A stretch of 64,000 bases of DNA from Streptomyces sp. KL109B. GTDB lineage: Bacteria > Actinomycetota > Actinomycetes > Streptomycetales > Streptomycetaceae. Shown here in pieces: positions 46,106 to 56,416 of the stretch. Each line of letters starts with the position of its first letter. Positions within the stretch are counted from its first letter, which is position 1. The notes under the pieces are model-generated. The model was not told where the DNA came from and searched no databases. It saw only the letters and a list, made by a program, of their open reading frames with translations. The translations under genes were made by a program, and so were the position numbers. Where the stretch lies: NCBI RefSeq assembly GCF_030766935.1, contig NZ_JASERL010000002.1, forward strand, positions 248,001 through 312,000, in the 5' to 3' direction.

Positions 46106-47007
46106 GCGCAGTCGACGTCAAGTCTCCCCCGGTCACGCCCGTGGCACCGCCGACGGCGAGCAGGCCGCGCCGCTTCACGCCGGGCCGCATCGTGCTCGTG
46201 GCGGTCCTCGCGATCGCCGCGATCTACTTCCTCGTCCCCGTCTACTGGCTGATCGTCGCCGCGACGAAGAACAACGACAGCCTCTACGGCTCGTTCGGCT
46301 TCTGGTTCGACGCCCCGCAGCTGTGGCACAACCTGAGCAACATCTTCGCCTACGACAACCACGTCTACCTCCAGTGGGCGCTGAACTCCGTCCTCTACGC
46401 GGGCGTGGGCGCGGTGCTCGCCACCCTGTTCTCGGCGGCGGCCGGCTTCGCGCTCGCCAAGTACCGCTTCCGGGGCCGCGAGGCGATGTTCAAGTTCGTC
46501 CTGGCGGGCGTGCTGCTCCCGTCGACGGCCCTGGCGCTGCCGCTGTACCTGATGTTCAGCAAGCTGCACCTCACGGACACGTACTGGGCGGTGCTGCTGC
46601 CGAGCATCGTGTCGCCCTTCGGCGTCTACCTGTGCCGGATCTACGCGGAGGCGTCCGTGCCCGACTCCGTCCTGGAGGCGGCGCGCGTGGACGGCGCGGG
46701 CGAGGAGCGGATCTTCGCGACGCTGGTCCTTCGCATCATGACCCCGGCCCTCGTCACCGTCTTCCTCTTCCAGTTCGTGCACATCTGGAACAACTACTTC
46801 CTGCCGTTGGTGATGCTCTCCGACGACCGCAAGTACCCGATCACGCTCGGCCTCGTCACCTGGCAGCAGGCCGCCGACCGGGTGCCGGAGCTGACGCAGT
46901 ACACCATCGGCGGCTCGTTCGTCTCCGTCATCCCGCTGGCCATCGCGATGCTCGTCCTCCAGCGCTTCTGGCGGACGGGTCTCACCGAGGGCAGCGTCAA
47001 GGAGTAG
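46102..47007 (+). CDS. ABC sugar importer permease (MalG type)
   Basis: A 301-residue CUT1 permease with six helices and the EAA motif SVLEAARVDGAGEERIFATL. The GTG start overlaps the preceding stop. It completes the importer with the SBP and the first permease. A 20-bp tandem duplication separates it from the galactonate dehydratase gene. Confidence 0.92.
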   Translation: MSAVDVKSPPVTPVAPPTASRPRRFTPGRIVLVAVLAIAAIYFLVPVYWLIVAATKNNDSLYGSFGFWFDAPQLWHNLSNIFAYDNHVYLQWALNSVLYAGVGAVLATLFSAAAGFALAKYRFRGREAMFKFVLAGVLLPSTALALPLYLMFSKLHLTDTYWAVLLPSIVSPFGVYLCRIYAEASVPDSVLEAARVDGAGEERIFATLVLRIMTPALVTVFLFQFVHIWNNYFLPLVMLSDDRKYPITLGLVTWQQAADRVPELTQYTIGGSFVSVIPLAIAMLVLQRFWRTGLTEGSVKE

Positions 47008-47043
47008 GACAGCGCCACAGAGCGCAGGACAGCACCACAGAGC
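47006..47043 (+). repeat. 20-bp tandem duplication
   Basis: AGGACAGCGCCACAGAGC is repeated 20 bases later with one change. The second copy ends just before the galactonate dehydratase ribosome site, so the duplication spaces that gene from the permease stop. Confidence 0.8.
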
Positions 47044-47058
47044 AAGGGAGCAACTGGC

Positions 47059-48207
47059 TTGAAGATCACCCGAGTCGAGACCTTCGCCGTCCCGCCCCGC
47101 TGGCTGCTGTGCCGGATCGAGACGGACGACGGTCTCGTCGGCTGGGGCGAGCCCGTGGTGGAGGGCCGCGCCGACACCGTCCGCACGGCCGTCCACGAGC
47201 TCGCCGAGCAGTTCCTGATGGGCGCGGACCCGCTGCGCGTCGAGGACCACTGGCAGCTGATGACCAAGGGCTCGTTCTACCGGGGCGGCCCCGTCCTCTC
47301 CAGCGCCGTCGCGGGCCTCGACCAGGCGCTGTGGGACATCGCGGGCCAGGCGTACGACGCGCCCGTGCACCAGCTCCTCGGTGGTCCGGTACGCGAGAGG
47401 GTGCGCGCCTACTGCTGGGTGGGCGGCGACGAGCCGGCGGAGCTGCGCGACCAGATCGCCGAACAGGTGGCGGCCGGTTTCACCGCCGTCAAGATGAACG
47501 GCGCGGGCCGCACCGACCGCCTCCCGACGGTCGGCGAGCTGGACCGGATGGCGGCGCGCGCCGAGACGGCCCGCGAAGTCCTGGGCCCCGAGGGGGACTT
47601 CGCGGTCGACCTGCACGGCCGGTTCACGGTGGCGGGCGCGGTGCGTGCGACGGCGGCCATCGAGCCGTACGCCCCGATGTTCGTCGAGGAGCCGGTCCTG
47701 CCGGAGTACACGCACCGCATCGGCCGGGTCGTGGACTCCACGCGGACGCCGATCGCGACGGGCGAGCGGCTGTACTCGCGTACGGACGTGCTCCCTGCCC
47801 TCCAGGCGGGGGTGGCGGTCATCCAGCCCGACCTGTCGCACGCGGGCGGCATCTCGGAGTCGCGGCGCATCGCGTCGCTCGCCGAGACCTTCGACACGCT
47901 CGTCGCCCCGCACTGCCCACTGGGCCCGGTCGCCCTGGCCGCGAGCCTCCAACTCGCCTTCTGCACACCGAACTTCCTGATCCAGGAACAGTCCATCGGC
48001 ATCCACTACAACAAGGACTCGGAACTCCTCGACTACGTGGCGGACCCCGAGGTCTTCCGCTTCCACGAGGGCCACTTCGCCCGGCCCACCCGCCCGGGCC
48101 TCGGCGTACGCGTCGACGAGCGGGCGGTACGCGCGGCGGACGCCTCGGCGAAGAGCTGGCACAACCCGGTGTGGCGGCATCCGGACGGCTCGTTCGCGGA
48201 GTGGTGA
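47059..48207 (+). CDS. dgoD: D-galactonate dehydratase
   Basis: A 382-residue enolase-superfamily dehydratase of the mandelate-racemase group. His186 in VDLHGRF and His285 in LVAPHCPLGP match the general acid/base pair (His185/His285) known for E. coli galactonate dehydratase. Metal ligands follow in FVEEPVLPEY and TGERLYSR, and the ending VRAADASAKSWHNPVWRHPDGSFAEW region (residues about 355-382) is typical. It converts D-galactonate to 2-dehydro-3-deoxygalactonate. The start is a TTG with GGGAG nine bases upstream. The kinase and aldolase of the pathway are not in this window. Confidence 0.93.
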   Translation: MKITRVETFAVPPRWLLCRIETDDGLVGWGEPVVEGRADTVRTAVHELAEQFLMGADPLRVEDHWQLMTKGSFYRGGPVLSSAVAGLDQALWDIAGQAYDAPVHQLLGGPVRERVRAYCWVGGDEPAELRDQIAEQVAAGFTAVKMNGAGRTDRLPTVGELDRMAARAETAREVLGPEGDFAVDLHGRFTVAGAVRATAAIEPYAPMFVEEPVLPEYTHRIGRVVDSTRTPIATGERLYSRTDVLPALQAGVAVIQPDLSHAGGISESRRIASLAETFDTLVAPHCPLGPVALAASLQLAFCTPNFLIQEQSIGIHYNKDSELLDYVADPEVFRFHEGHFARPTRPGLGVRVDERAVRAADASAKSWHNPVWRHPDGSFAEW

Positions 48208-48229
48208 GCACGGCACGGCGCGCGCCGCC

Positions 48230-48250
48230 GGGCGGGCGTCGCCCCCGCCC
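48230..48250. terminator. probable terminator of the galactoside operon
   Basis: GGGCGGG and CCCGCCC, exact complements, flank a seven-base loop 22 bases past the galactonate dehydratase stop. Confidence 0.6.
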
Positions 48251-48268
48251 TTGACCAGCATTCGGACA

Positions 48269-48289
48269 ACCGGACGATTGTATTCCGGT
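48269..48289. promoter_or_regulatory. inverted repeat in MFS promoter
   Basis: ACCGGA and TCCGGT flank the nine bases CGATTGTAT, about 50 bases before the MFS start. It lies in the only AT-containing part of the gap and is a candidate operator; the regulator is not evident. Confidence 0.45.
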
Positions 48290-48337
48290 GGCTGCATACG
48301 ATTCCGGGACACGTACCCGCAGCCCCGGAAGGCGACC

Positions 48338-49816
48338 GTGAGCACCACCCCACCCCAGACCGCCGCCACCCCGCCGGACACCGTGTCCGGCGGGGTGCCG
48401 ATCCGCTCGGCGGCCGACGTCTCCGACCTCGTCAACTCGGGCGCCGCACGCGGCCGGCACGCGAAGATGATCGTGGTCATCGCGCTCGGCGGCATCTTCC
48501 TCGACGCGTACGACCTCAGCTCACTCGCGTACGGCCTTCCCGACATCACGAAGCAGTTCGGCCTCAGCTCCACGATGGCCGGTGTGGTCACCGCGTCGAT
48601 CAGCGTCGGCTCGCTGATCGGCGCGCTGGTCGGCGGCTGGCTGGTGGACCGAATAGGCCGCTACCGGGTGTTCATGGCGAACATGCTGTTCTTCGTCGTC
48701 ACGGCGTTGGTGTGCGCGTTCGCGCAGGACGCGTGGACGCTGATCGGCGCGCGGTTCGTGATGGGCATCGGCGTCGGCATGGACATCCCGGTGGCGATCG
48801 CGTTCCTAGCCGAGTTCTCCCGGCTGCGCGGCAAGGGCAGCAAGGGCTCGCGCACGGCGGCCTGGTCGCCCGCCTGGTACGCGGCGACGAGCGGCTGCTA
48901 CCTGGTCATCATGGCGCTGTACTTCCTCCTCCCGGACGCCCAGTTGGGCTGGCTGTGGCGCTTCACCGTCGGCTTCGGCGCGATCCCCGCGCTCGTCGTC
49001 CTGCTGCTGCGCCGCCGCTACATGAACGAGTCGCCGACCTGGGCCGCCGACCAGGGCGACCTGGAGGGCGCCGCCCGCATCCTGCGCCAGTCGTACGGAG
49101 TCGAGGCGTACGTCCCCGACGACGTACCGGGCACTCCGGACGAGAACCGCTCGAAGCGACCGGGGCTCTCCTCCTACGCGCGTCTGTTCAAGGGCCCGTA
49201 CCGTACGAGGACGATCCAGTCGGTGGCCGTCGGCCTCGCGGAGACCTTCGGCTACAACGCCGTCGCCTTCGGGCTGCCGATCATCATCGCGACGCTGATG
49301 ACTCAGGGCCCGCTGACCACGATCGCCTCGTCCTTCGCCCTCAACCTCGTCTTCGCGCTCACCGGCGGGCTGCTCGGCATTCGCTGGGCGTCGACGAAGG
49401 GGGCCTGGCCGATGATGACGCTGGGCTTCGCGATCCAGCTCGTCGCGATCACGGTGCTCGCACTGATCGGTGAGCCGTCGGGCACGGCGGTGGTGACGGC
49501 GGGCATCCTCATGCTCGGCTCGTTCATGTTCGCGCAGGGCTTCGGCCCCGGCGCGCACATCATGAGCTACGCCTCGCTCGGCTTCCCGACGTCGATGCGC
49601 GGCGTCAGCATCGGCTTCAACCAGGCGGTGCTCCGCCTCGGTTCCACGCTCACGCTGTTCTTCTTCCCGATCCTCAGCTCCGGCCTCGGCACGGGCGTGT
49701 ACTGGGTGATTCTGGGCGCGCCCGTCCTCGGCCTGATCGCGCTGCTCGTCAAGCGGTGGGAGCCGGTGGGCTTCGACGCGGACGCCGAGGAACGGGAGCT
49801 GAAGTCCCTCAACTGA
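48338..49816 (+). CDS. MFS transporter (sugar/aromatic acid symporter type)
   Basis: A 492-residue, 12-helix facilitator. Helix 1 has GGIFLDAYDLSSLAYGLP and loop 2-3 has GGWLVDRIGRYRVF; the region EFSRLRGKGSKGSR between helices 4 and 5 and the long central loop fit the metabolite:H+ symporter/sugar porter families. The GTG start at 48338 has GGAAGG five bases upstream; an earlier ATG would add 29 non-conserved residues. It follows galactonate dehydratase but has its own leader, so a link to sugar acids is only possible. Its last codons are encoded in a 14-bp tandem repeat. Confidence 0.83.
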   Translation: MSTTPPQTAATPPDTVSGGVPIRSAADVSDLVNSGAARGRHAKMIVVIALGGIFLDAYDLSSLAYGLPDITKQFGLSSTMAGVVTASISVGSLIGALVGGWLVDRIGRYRVFMANMLFFVVTALVCAFAQDAWTLIGARFVMGIGVGMDIPVAIAFLAEFSRLRGKGSKGSRTAAWSPAWYAATSGCYLVIMALYFLLPDAQLGWLWRFTVGFGAIPALVVLLLRRRYMNESPTWAADQGDLEGAARILRQSYGVEAYVPDDVPGTPDENRSKRPGLSSYARLFKGPYRTRTIQSVAVGLAETFGYNAVAFGLPIIIATLMTQGPLTTIASSFALNLVFALTGGLLGIRWASTKGAWPMMTLGFAIQLVAITVLALIGEPSGTAVVTAGILMLGSFMFAQGFGPGAHIMSYASLGFPTSMRGVSIGFNQAVLRLGSTLTLFFFPILSSGLGTGVYWVILGAPVLGLIALLVKRWEPVGFDADAEERELKSLN

Positions 49817-49854
49817 AGTCCCTCGACTGAAGTCCCTCGTCTGAAGTCCCTCAG
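49799..49854. repeat. 14-bp tandem repeat over two convergent gene ends
   Basis: Four units of CTGAAGTCCCTCNN. The MFS stop codon lies in unit 2 and the stop of the convergent Lrp-type gene in unit 4. Because 14 is not a multiple of three, copy change would shift the ends of both proteins. Confidence 0.88.
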
Positions 49855-50942
49855 CCGTCCGTCGAGCTGAGCGGCACCGCGCCCACGCTGTGCCCACGCC
49901 GGTCGAGCAGTCGGCCGGCGTGCTTCAGCGTGCGCAGCACGACCGCGCGCTCGGTGATGCGCAGGCCGAGGTCGGCGAGGCGGCGGTTGAGGAGGGCCTC
50001 CGTGGTGTGCACCTCGGCGAGGGTGCGCAGCCAGATGTCCAGGATGAGGTTGTGGGTGCCGGCGGTGATGCTGCACATCCGCAGCCCCGGGAGCGTACGC
50101 AGTGCCTGCACGGCGGTGTCGAGGTTCTCGGCGGGCACGGACCCGAAGTAGACGGCGGAGACCGGGAATTCGGTCAGCGGCCGGGCCAGCGTGCAGCGCA
50201 GCGAGAGCCGTCCGCCCGCGCTCAGCGCCCGCAGCCTGCGCCGCACGGTGGCGGTGCTCGCCCCGGTGGCACGGGCGAGCCCGCTCAGCGGCATCCGCCC
50301 GTCCGTGCCGAGCGCGTGCGCGATGCGCCGGTCGACGGGGCGTATCGGCTCGTCGGGCACGGCGCAGCCACCACCGGCGTCCGCGTACTCGGGCCGCAGC
50401 AGCGCGCGCTGGGCCGGCGTGAGACTCCGCAACCGCCACTGCGCGCCCTCCACGGGCACGGCGGTGATGACATGGATCCGGGTGCCGCGCACGCCGGGCA
50501 GCCGGGAGATCCGCTCACCGGTGTACCGGGCGAGGTCGTCGAACGACGAGGCACCCACGATGGCGAGCAGATCGCGCCCGCCGGACGTCTGCTTCAGGCT
50601 CAGCATGCGCGAGTCCGCGGCGAGCGACGCCAGCACGTCCTCCGGCAGATGCCCACCGGTGTCGATCTCCACCTGCGCGTACACGGACCCCTCGTCGCGG
50701 TCGAGCGCGAGATACCCGTCGACCCACGCGGCCCCACTCCGCGCGAGCCGCTCCCAGCGCCGGGCGGCGGTGACGGGGTCGATGCCGAGGGCCTCGCCGA
50801 TGAGCGTCCATGGGGCGCGGGTGTTGATCTGGAGGGCGTGCACGAGCGCGAGGTCGAGTTCGTCGACGCGGGTGCGGTCGAGGTGGACGGGGCGCTCCGC
50901 GATGGCAGGTTCCACCACTGGTTCCGAATGCTGCGTGTTCAC
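49851..50942 (-). CDS. double-domain Lrp/AsnC-family regulator
   Basis: A 363-residue protein with two complete Lrp/AsnC units: winged helix about 27-70 (LVHALQINTRAPWTLIGEAL) with ligand domain to about 160, then a second winged helix about 200-245 (LARATGASTATVRRRLRALS) and second RAM domain. Usual Lrp proteins have one unit of ~150 residues, so this is the fused form common in actinobacteria. The start is GTG with an AGGAT site. It diverges from the amidohydrolase-AbgT operon and probably controls it in response to an amino acid or peptide. Confidence 0.88.
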   Translation of the reverse strand: MNTQHSEPVVEPAIAERPVHLDRTRVDELDLALVHALQINTRAPWTLIGEALGIDPVTAARRWERLARSGAAWVDGYLALDRDEGSVYAQVEIDTGGHLPEDVLASLAADSRMLSLKQTSGGRDLLAIVGASSFDDLARYTGERISRLPGVRGTRIHVITAVPVEGAQWRLRSLTPAQRALLRPEYADAGGGCAVPDEPIRPVDRRIAHALGTDGRMPLSGLARATGASTATVRRRLRALSAGGRLSLRCTLARPLTEFPVSAVYFGSVPAENLDTAVQALRTLPGLRMCSITAGTHNLILDIWLRTLAEVHTTEALLNRRLADLGLRITERAVVLRTLKHAGRLLDRRGHSVGAVPLSSTDG

Positions 50943-51032
50943 GATGGCGGAAATCCTGCACAGATCGTCGGGCGAGGTCAGATTCCTGCGATTTTACGTG
51001 TTCGTCATCGCCGAATCCGACAGTGTTCGCCC

Positions 51033-52274
51033 ATGAGCTCCCAACAGTCTTCCGCGCTCCGCATCACCAACGCCCGCCTGATCGACGGCACCGGCGCCGC
51101 GCCCGTCGACAACGCCACGCTCGTCGTCGACGCCGATGGCCTGATCGCGTACGCGGGCCCGGCGGCGACGGCACCGGCCGCGGCCCCCGGCGTACCCGCC
51201 GTCGACGCCCACGGACACACCCTCCTGCCCGGCTTCATCGACACCCACGTCCACCTCGGTGTCGAGTCGGCCCGCCAGATGGTGCGCCGGTACGAGCAGG
51301 ACACCACGGTCGAGGTGTTCCGCACGGCGGAGCGGCTGCGTGCCACGCTCGACGCGGGTGTCACCACGGTGCGCGACCTGGGCGGGCTGCCGTCGGGCTA
51401 CCGCACGGCCGTCGCGCAGGGTCTCACCACGGGTCCGCGCATCCACACCGCCGTACGCATCCTGAGCCACACCGGCGGGCACGCCGACTTCGCCACCGAG
51501 TGCGGCTTCGACCCGAGCGCCGGGATGGGCGAGATCGCGGACACCCCGGACGAAGTGCGCCTCGCCGTACGCAAGTTGCTGCGCGCGGGCGCCGATGTCA
51601 TCAAGGTGTGCGCCACCGGCGGCATGTCATCGCCCTACGACCACCCCGACGACGAGGGCCTGACCGAGGACGAGATCCGTACGGTCGTCGAGGAGCTGGC
51701 CCGGCACGGCGGCCGTCCGGTGGCCGCGCACGCGCAGGGCACGGCGGGCATCCTCAACGCGATCCGCGGCGGCGTCACCAGCGTCGAGCACGGCTACGGC
51801 ATGTCGGCGCAGGCGCGTGAACTCGCGGGCGAGAAGGGCACGTTCGTCGTCCCGACGCTCTCCACGGTCTTCGACGGCATCGACAAGGCCACCATGGAGC
51901 CGTACCACTACGAGAAGAAGGTCCGCTGGTCGTCGATCACCAAGGAGAACATCTCCGCGGCGATCTCCGAGGGCGTGAGGATCGCCATGGGTACGGACGC
52001 CGCGATGGTGCCGCACGGCCGCAACCTCCGCGAGCTGACCCACCTCGTCGCCCTCGGCATGACACCCCTGCGGGCCATCACCACCGGCACGCTCTCGGCG
52101 GCCGAACTCCTGGGCCTGGACGCCGAGATCGGCTCCCTGGAGGCGGGCAAGCGGGCCGACCTCGTCGTGTGCGAGGGCGATCCACTGGCGGACATCGAGC
52201 TGCTCGCGGACCCGGCGAACGTGGTCCTGGTCGCGCAGGGCGGAGTCCTCCGCAAGAACGGACTGCGGACGTGA
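51033..52274 (+). CDS. metal-dependent amidohydrolase (prolidase/imidazolonepropionase-like)
   Basis: A 413-residue amidohydrolase-superfamily enzyme without signal peptide. The metal site is complete: HVH in GFIDTHVHLG, Lys in DVIKVCATGG, His in AAHAQG, His in VEHGYG, and Asp in AMGTDAAM. It belongs to the group that includes Xaa-Pro and Xaa-Arg dipeptidases. No ribosome-binding sequence is visible before the ATG, so the message may be leaderless. Its stop overlaps the start of an AbgT transporter (GTGA), so import and hydrolysis of a dipeptide-like or acyl-amino-acid substrate are probably linked. Confidence 0.85.
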   Translation: MSSQQSSALRITNARLIDGTGAAPVDNATLVVDADGLIAYAGPAATAPAAAPGVPAVDAHGHTLLPGFIDTHVHLGVESARQMVRRYEQDTTVEVFRTAERLRATLDAGVTTVRDLGGLPSGYRTAVAQGLTTGPRIHTAVRILSHTGGHADFATECGFDPSAGMGEIADTPDEVRLAVRKLLRAGADVIKVCATGGMSSPYDHPDDEGLTEDEIRTVVEELARHGGRPVAAHAQGTAGILNAIRGGVTSVEHGYGMSAQARELAGEKGTFVVPTLSTVFDGIDKATMEPYHYEKKVRWSSITKENISAAISEGVRIAMGTDAAMVPHGRNLRELTHLVALGMTPLRAITTGTLSAAELLGLDAEIGSLEAGKRADLVVCEGDPLADIELLADPANVVLVAQGGVLRKNGLRT

Positions 52275-53830
52275 GAACTCAGACACCGGCCCCCGAGACA
52301 GCTGCCCCCACCGGACACGGCTTCATCGACAAGGCCATGTCCGGCATCGAACGGGTGGGCAACAAGCTCCCCCACCCGGTCCTCCTCTTCCTCGGCCTGT
52401 TCGTCCTCGTCGGCGCCGCGTCCACGGCGCTGGCAGCGACGGGCGCGAAGGTCCGCATACCCGGCGAGGACAAGACGGTCGCCGTACAGGGGGTGTTCAC
52501 CGGCGACGGAGCGGTCTGGCTCCTCGAGAACTTCATCCCGAACTTCACGGGCTTCCCCTCCCTCGGCACGGTGCTCCTGATGATGGCGGCGGTGGGCGTC
52601 GCCGAACGCACGGGACTCCTGGAGACGGCGGTCCGCGCCTCGATCTCCCGCGCGCCGGGATGGCTCCTGCCCTACCTCGTCGCGTTCGTGTCGGCGCAGG
52701 CCCACCTGATGAGCGACGTCGCGATCCTCGTCATCCCGCCGCTCGCCGCGCTGGTCTTCAAGAACGCGGGCCGCAACCCGATCGCGGGCCTCATCGGCGG
52801 CTTCGCGTGCGTGTGCGCGGGGTACGCGGCGGGCTTCTCGATCGGCGCGCTCGACGCCCTCTACACCGGCATCACCCACCAGGCGGCGCAGGTCCTCCCG
52901 CAGGGCGCGGACGCCCCCACCCACATCCTCATCAACTACTTCTACACGGCGTCGGCGAGCATCGTCCTCGCCCTCATCGGCGGCTTCCTGATCGCACGGG
53001 TCCTGGAGCCACGCCTGCCGCACCCGACGACACATGGCGAGGAGACACCCGCCGAGGTCACCACGGAGGTGACGGCCCTCCAACGCCGCGGGATGCTCCG
53101 CGCGGGCGTGTCGGTCCTCGCGTACGCGGCGGTGGTCATCACCTGCTGGCTGCTGCCCGGCTCACCGCTGCGCGGCGAGGGCGGCGCACTGGTCCCCTCC
53201 CCCGTCCTGGACGGCATCGTGCCGCTCCTCTTCGTGGCGTTCCTCCTGGCGGGAGCGGTGTACGGCGTCACGGTCAAGGCGGTCACGCGCTTCGAGGACG
53301 TGCCGCGCATGATGGCCGAGGCCATCACCGGCATGTCCGCGTACATCGTCCTGATCCTGGTCATCGCGCAGGTCATCGGCGTCTTCGACTGGACGAACCT
53401 GGGCACGCTGCTGGCGGTGAAGGGCGCGGCCCTCCTCGAATCGGTGGGCCTGACCGGCTACTTGGGCCTCGTCGCCTTCGTCCTCCTGGTCTGCGTCCTC
53501 AACCTCTTCATCACATCCGGTTCGGCGCTCTGGTCCCTGGTGGCCCCGGTGTTCGTCCCGGCGTTCATGCTCCTGCACATGGAACCGGCGGTCACCCAGG
53601 CGGCCTTCCGCATCGGCGACTCCGCCACCCAAATGATCACCCCTCTGAACCCCTACGTCTTCCTCCTCCTCACCGTCCTCAAACGCTACGAACCCGAGGC
53701 CCAACTCGGCTCCCTCCTCTCCCGCTTGTCCGTCTTCGTGGTCCCGTTCCTGGTGGCGTGGCTGGCGGTCCTGGGCATCTTCTACGGCTTCGACATCCCA
53801 CTGGGCCCGGGGGCGTCGATCAGCCCGTGA
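52271..53830 (+). CDS. AbgT-family transporter
   Basis: A 519-residue membrane protein of the AbgT/MtrF family, 9-11 helices with two hairpin loops. Visible family blocks are PHPVLLFLGLFVLVGA, ERTGLLETAVRA, AGRNPIAGLIGGFACVCAGYAAG and, near the end, FRIGDSATQMITPLNPYVF. E. coli AbgT takes up p-aminobenzoyl-glutamate; some relatives export sulfonamides. It is coupled to the amidohydrolase gene, which favours an uptake-and-cleave pathway. Start is GTG in the four-base overlap. Confidence 0.9.
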   Translation: MRTQTPAPETAAPTGHGFIDKAMSGIERVGNKLPHPVLLFLGLFVLVGAASTALAATGAKVRIPGEDKTVAVQGVFTGDGAVWLLENFIPNFTGFPSLGTVLLMMAAVGVAERTGLLETAVRASISRAPGWLLPYLVAFVSAQAHLMSDVAILVIPPLAALVFKNAGRNPIAGLIGGFACVCAGYAAGFSIGALDALYTGITHQAAQVLPQGADAPTHILINYFYTASASIVLALIGGFLIARVLEPRLPHPTTHGEETPAEVTTEVTALQRRGMLRAGVSVLAYAAVVITCWLLPGSPLRGEGGALVPSPVLDGIVPLLFVAFLLAGAVYGVTVKAVTRFEDVPRMMAEAITGMSAYIVLILVIAQVIGVFDWTNLGTLLAVKGAALLESVGLTGYLGLVAFVLLVCVLNLFITSGSALWSLVAPVFVPAFMLLHMEPAVTQAAFRIGDSATQMITPLNPYVFLLLTVLKRYEPEAQLGSLLSRLSVFVVPFLVAWLAVLGIFYGFDIPLGPGASISP

Positions 53831-53862
53831 GGGCGGGTCCGGGAAAGGTGATACTGGCCCTC

Positions 53863-54396
53863 ATGAGTCCACAACCCCGCACGGACACCGTCCACTTGAG
53901 GGCCTTCACCGAAGCCGACCTCGATGTCCTCGACCGCCTCTGCACGGACCCCGAGGCGCTCGGCGCGTTCGAGTGGCCCGGGTTCTCCGACCCCAGGTCG
54001 CGCCGCAAGCGGTGGGAGGCCGACGGGTACATCTCCGCCGAGTCCGCGGCGGTCGCCATCGCGCGGGCCGACGACACCGTCGCCGGCATCGCGAGCTGGC
54101 TCCCGCGCGGGTCGCCCTCGGGTGTCGCCTACGAGATCGGCGCGGCGCTGCTGCCCGAACACCGCGGACAGGGCCTCGGCGCAGCGGCCCAACAGCTCCT
54201 GGTCGACTACCTGTTGGACCACACCACCGCCAACCGCCTGGAAGCCCTCACCAACGCCGGCAACATCGCCGAACAGAAGACCCTCACCCGCCTGGGCTTC
54301 CGCCACGAGGGCACCATGCGCGGCCGCTCCTTCCAGCACGGCGAGTACGTCGACGTCCTCGTGTACGGCCTGCTCCGCTCGGACCGCCGCGGGTAG
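53863..54396 (+). CDS. GNAT-family N-acetyltransferase
   Basis: A 177-residue acetyltransferase of the RimJ/RimL type: opening VHLRAFTEADLDVLDRL, the acetyl-CoA pyrophosphate loop LPEHRGQGLGAAAQQLL and the closing NIAEQKTLTRLGFRHEG. The ATG lies 32 bases after the transporter stop; a GTG at 53848 is an alternative start. It may be read with the amidohydrolase-AbgT genes. The acceptor is unknown. Confidence 0.87.
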   Translation: MSPQPRTDTVHLRAFTEADLDVLDRLCTDPEALGAFEWPGFSDPRSRRKRWEADGYISAESAAVAIARADDTVAGIASWLPRGSPSGVAYEIGAALLPEHRGQGLGAAAQQLLVDYLLDHTTANRLEALTNAGNIAEQKTLTRLGFRHEGTMRGRSFQHGEYVDVLVYGLLRSDRRG

Positions 54397-54504
54397 GGCG
54401 TCCCCGCCCTTACCTCACGGGTAATCGTCCCGGCACACCGTGCGCGGGCAGGATTGCGGATCACTCCGCGTCGACCGGATGCGGACCGAGACGAAGGGGC
54501 AGCC

Positions 54505-54945
54505 GTGTCCACAGTCACGCCCATGAACACGCGCACGGTGGTCGAGGAACTGCTGCGCAGGATCGGCGAGGGAGACGCCGAGCGCATCGCCGAGTTGTTC
54601 GCCGAGCCGTGCGACTGGCGGCTTGACTGGCCGGAGGCCGAGCACGGTCGGCGCGAGACACCATGGATCCGGCACCGGTCCACCCGGGCGGACGTGGTCG
54701 GCCACTATCGGGGGCTCGCCGAGCACCATGTGCCGGAGCGGGCGGCGACGGAGGTCGAGCGCGTCCTCGTCGACGGGGACGACGCGGTCGTGCTCGGGGA
54801 GATTCGTCAGACGGCGCGGCGAACCGGGCGCGCGTACCGCTCCCGGTTCGCCCTGCACCTCACCGTCGCGGGCGGCCTTGTCACCCGGCATCACGTCTAC
54901 GAGGACAGCCTCGCCGTGGCCCAGGCATTCGACGGCAGGGACTAA
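54505..54945 (+). CDS. SnoaL/NTF2-like small protein
   Basis: A 146-residue cone-fold protein of the NTF2-like/SnoaL group (VVEELLRRIGEGDAERIAELF then the WRLDWPEAEHG pocket and VTRHHVYEDSLAVAQAF). Such proteins are isomerases, hydrolases or simple ligand binders; the type cannot be decided. The GTG start follows GAAGGGGC. It converges on the enolase gene with only four bases between stops. Confidence 0.82.
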   Translation: MSTVTPMNTRTVVEELLRRIGEGDAERIAELFAEPCDWRLDWPEAEHGRRETPWIRHRSTRADVVGHYRGLAEHHVPERAATEVERVLVDGDDAVVLGEIRQTARRTGRAYRSRFALHLTVAGGLVTRHHVYEDSLAVAQAFDGRD

Positions 54946-54949
54946 GAAG

Positions 54950-56410
<1,461 letters not shown>

Positions 56411-56416
56411 TGCGGT

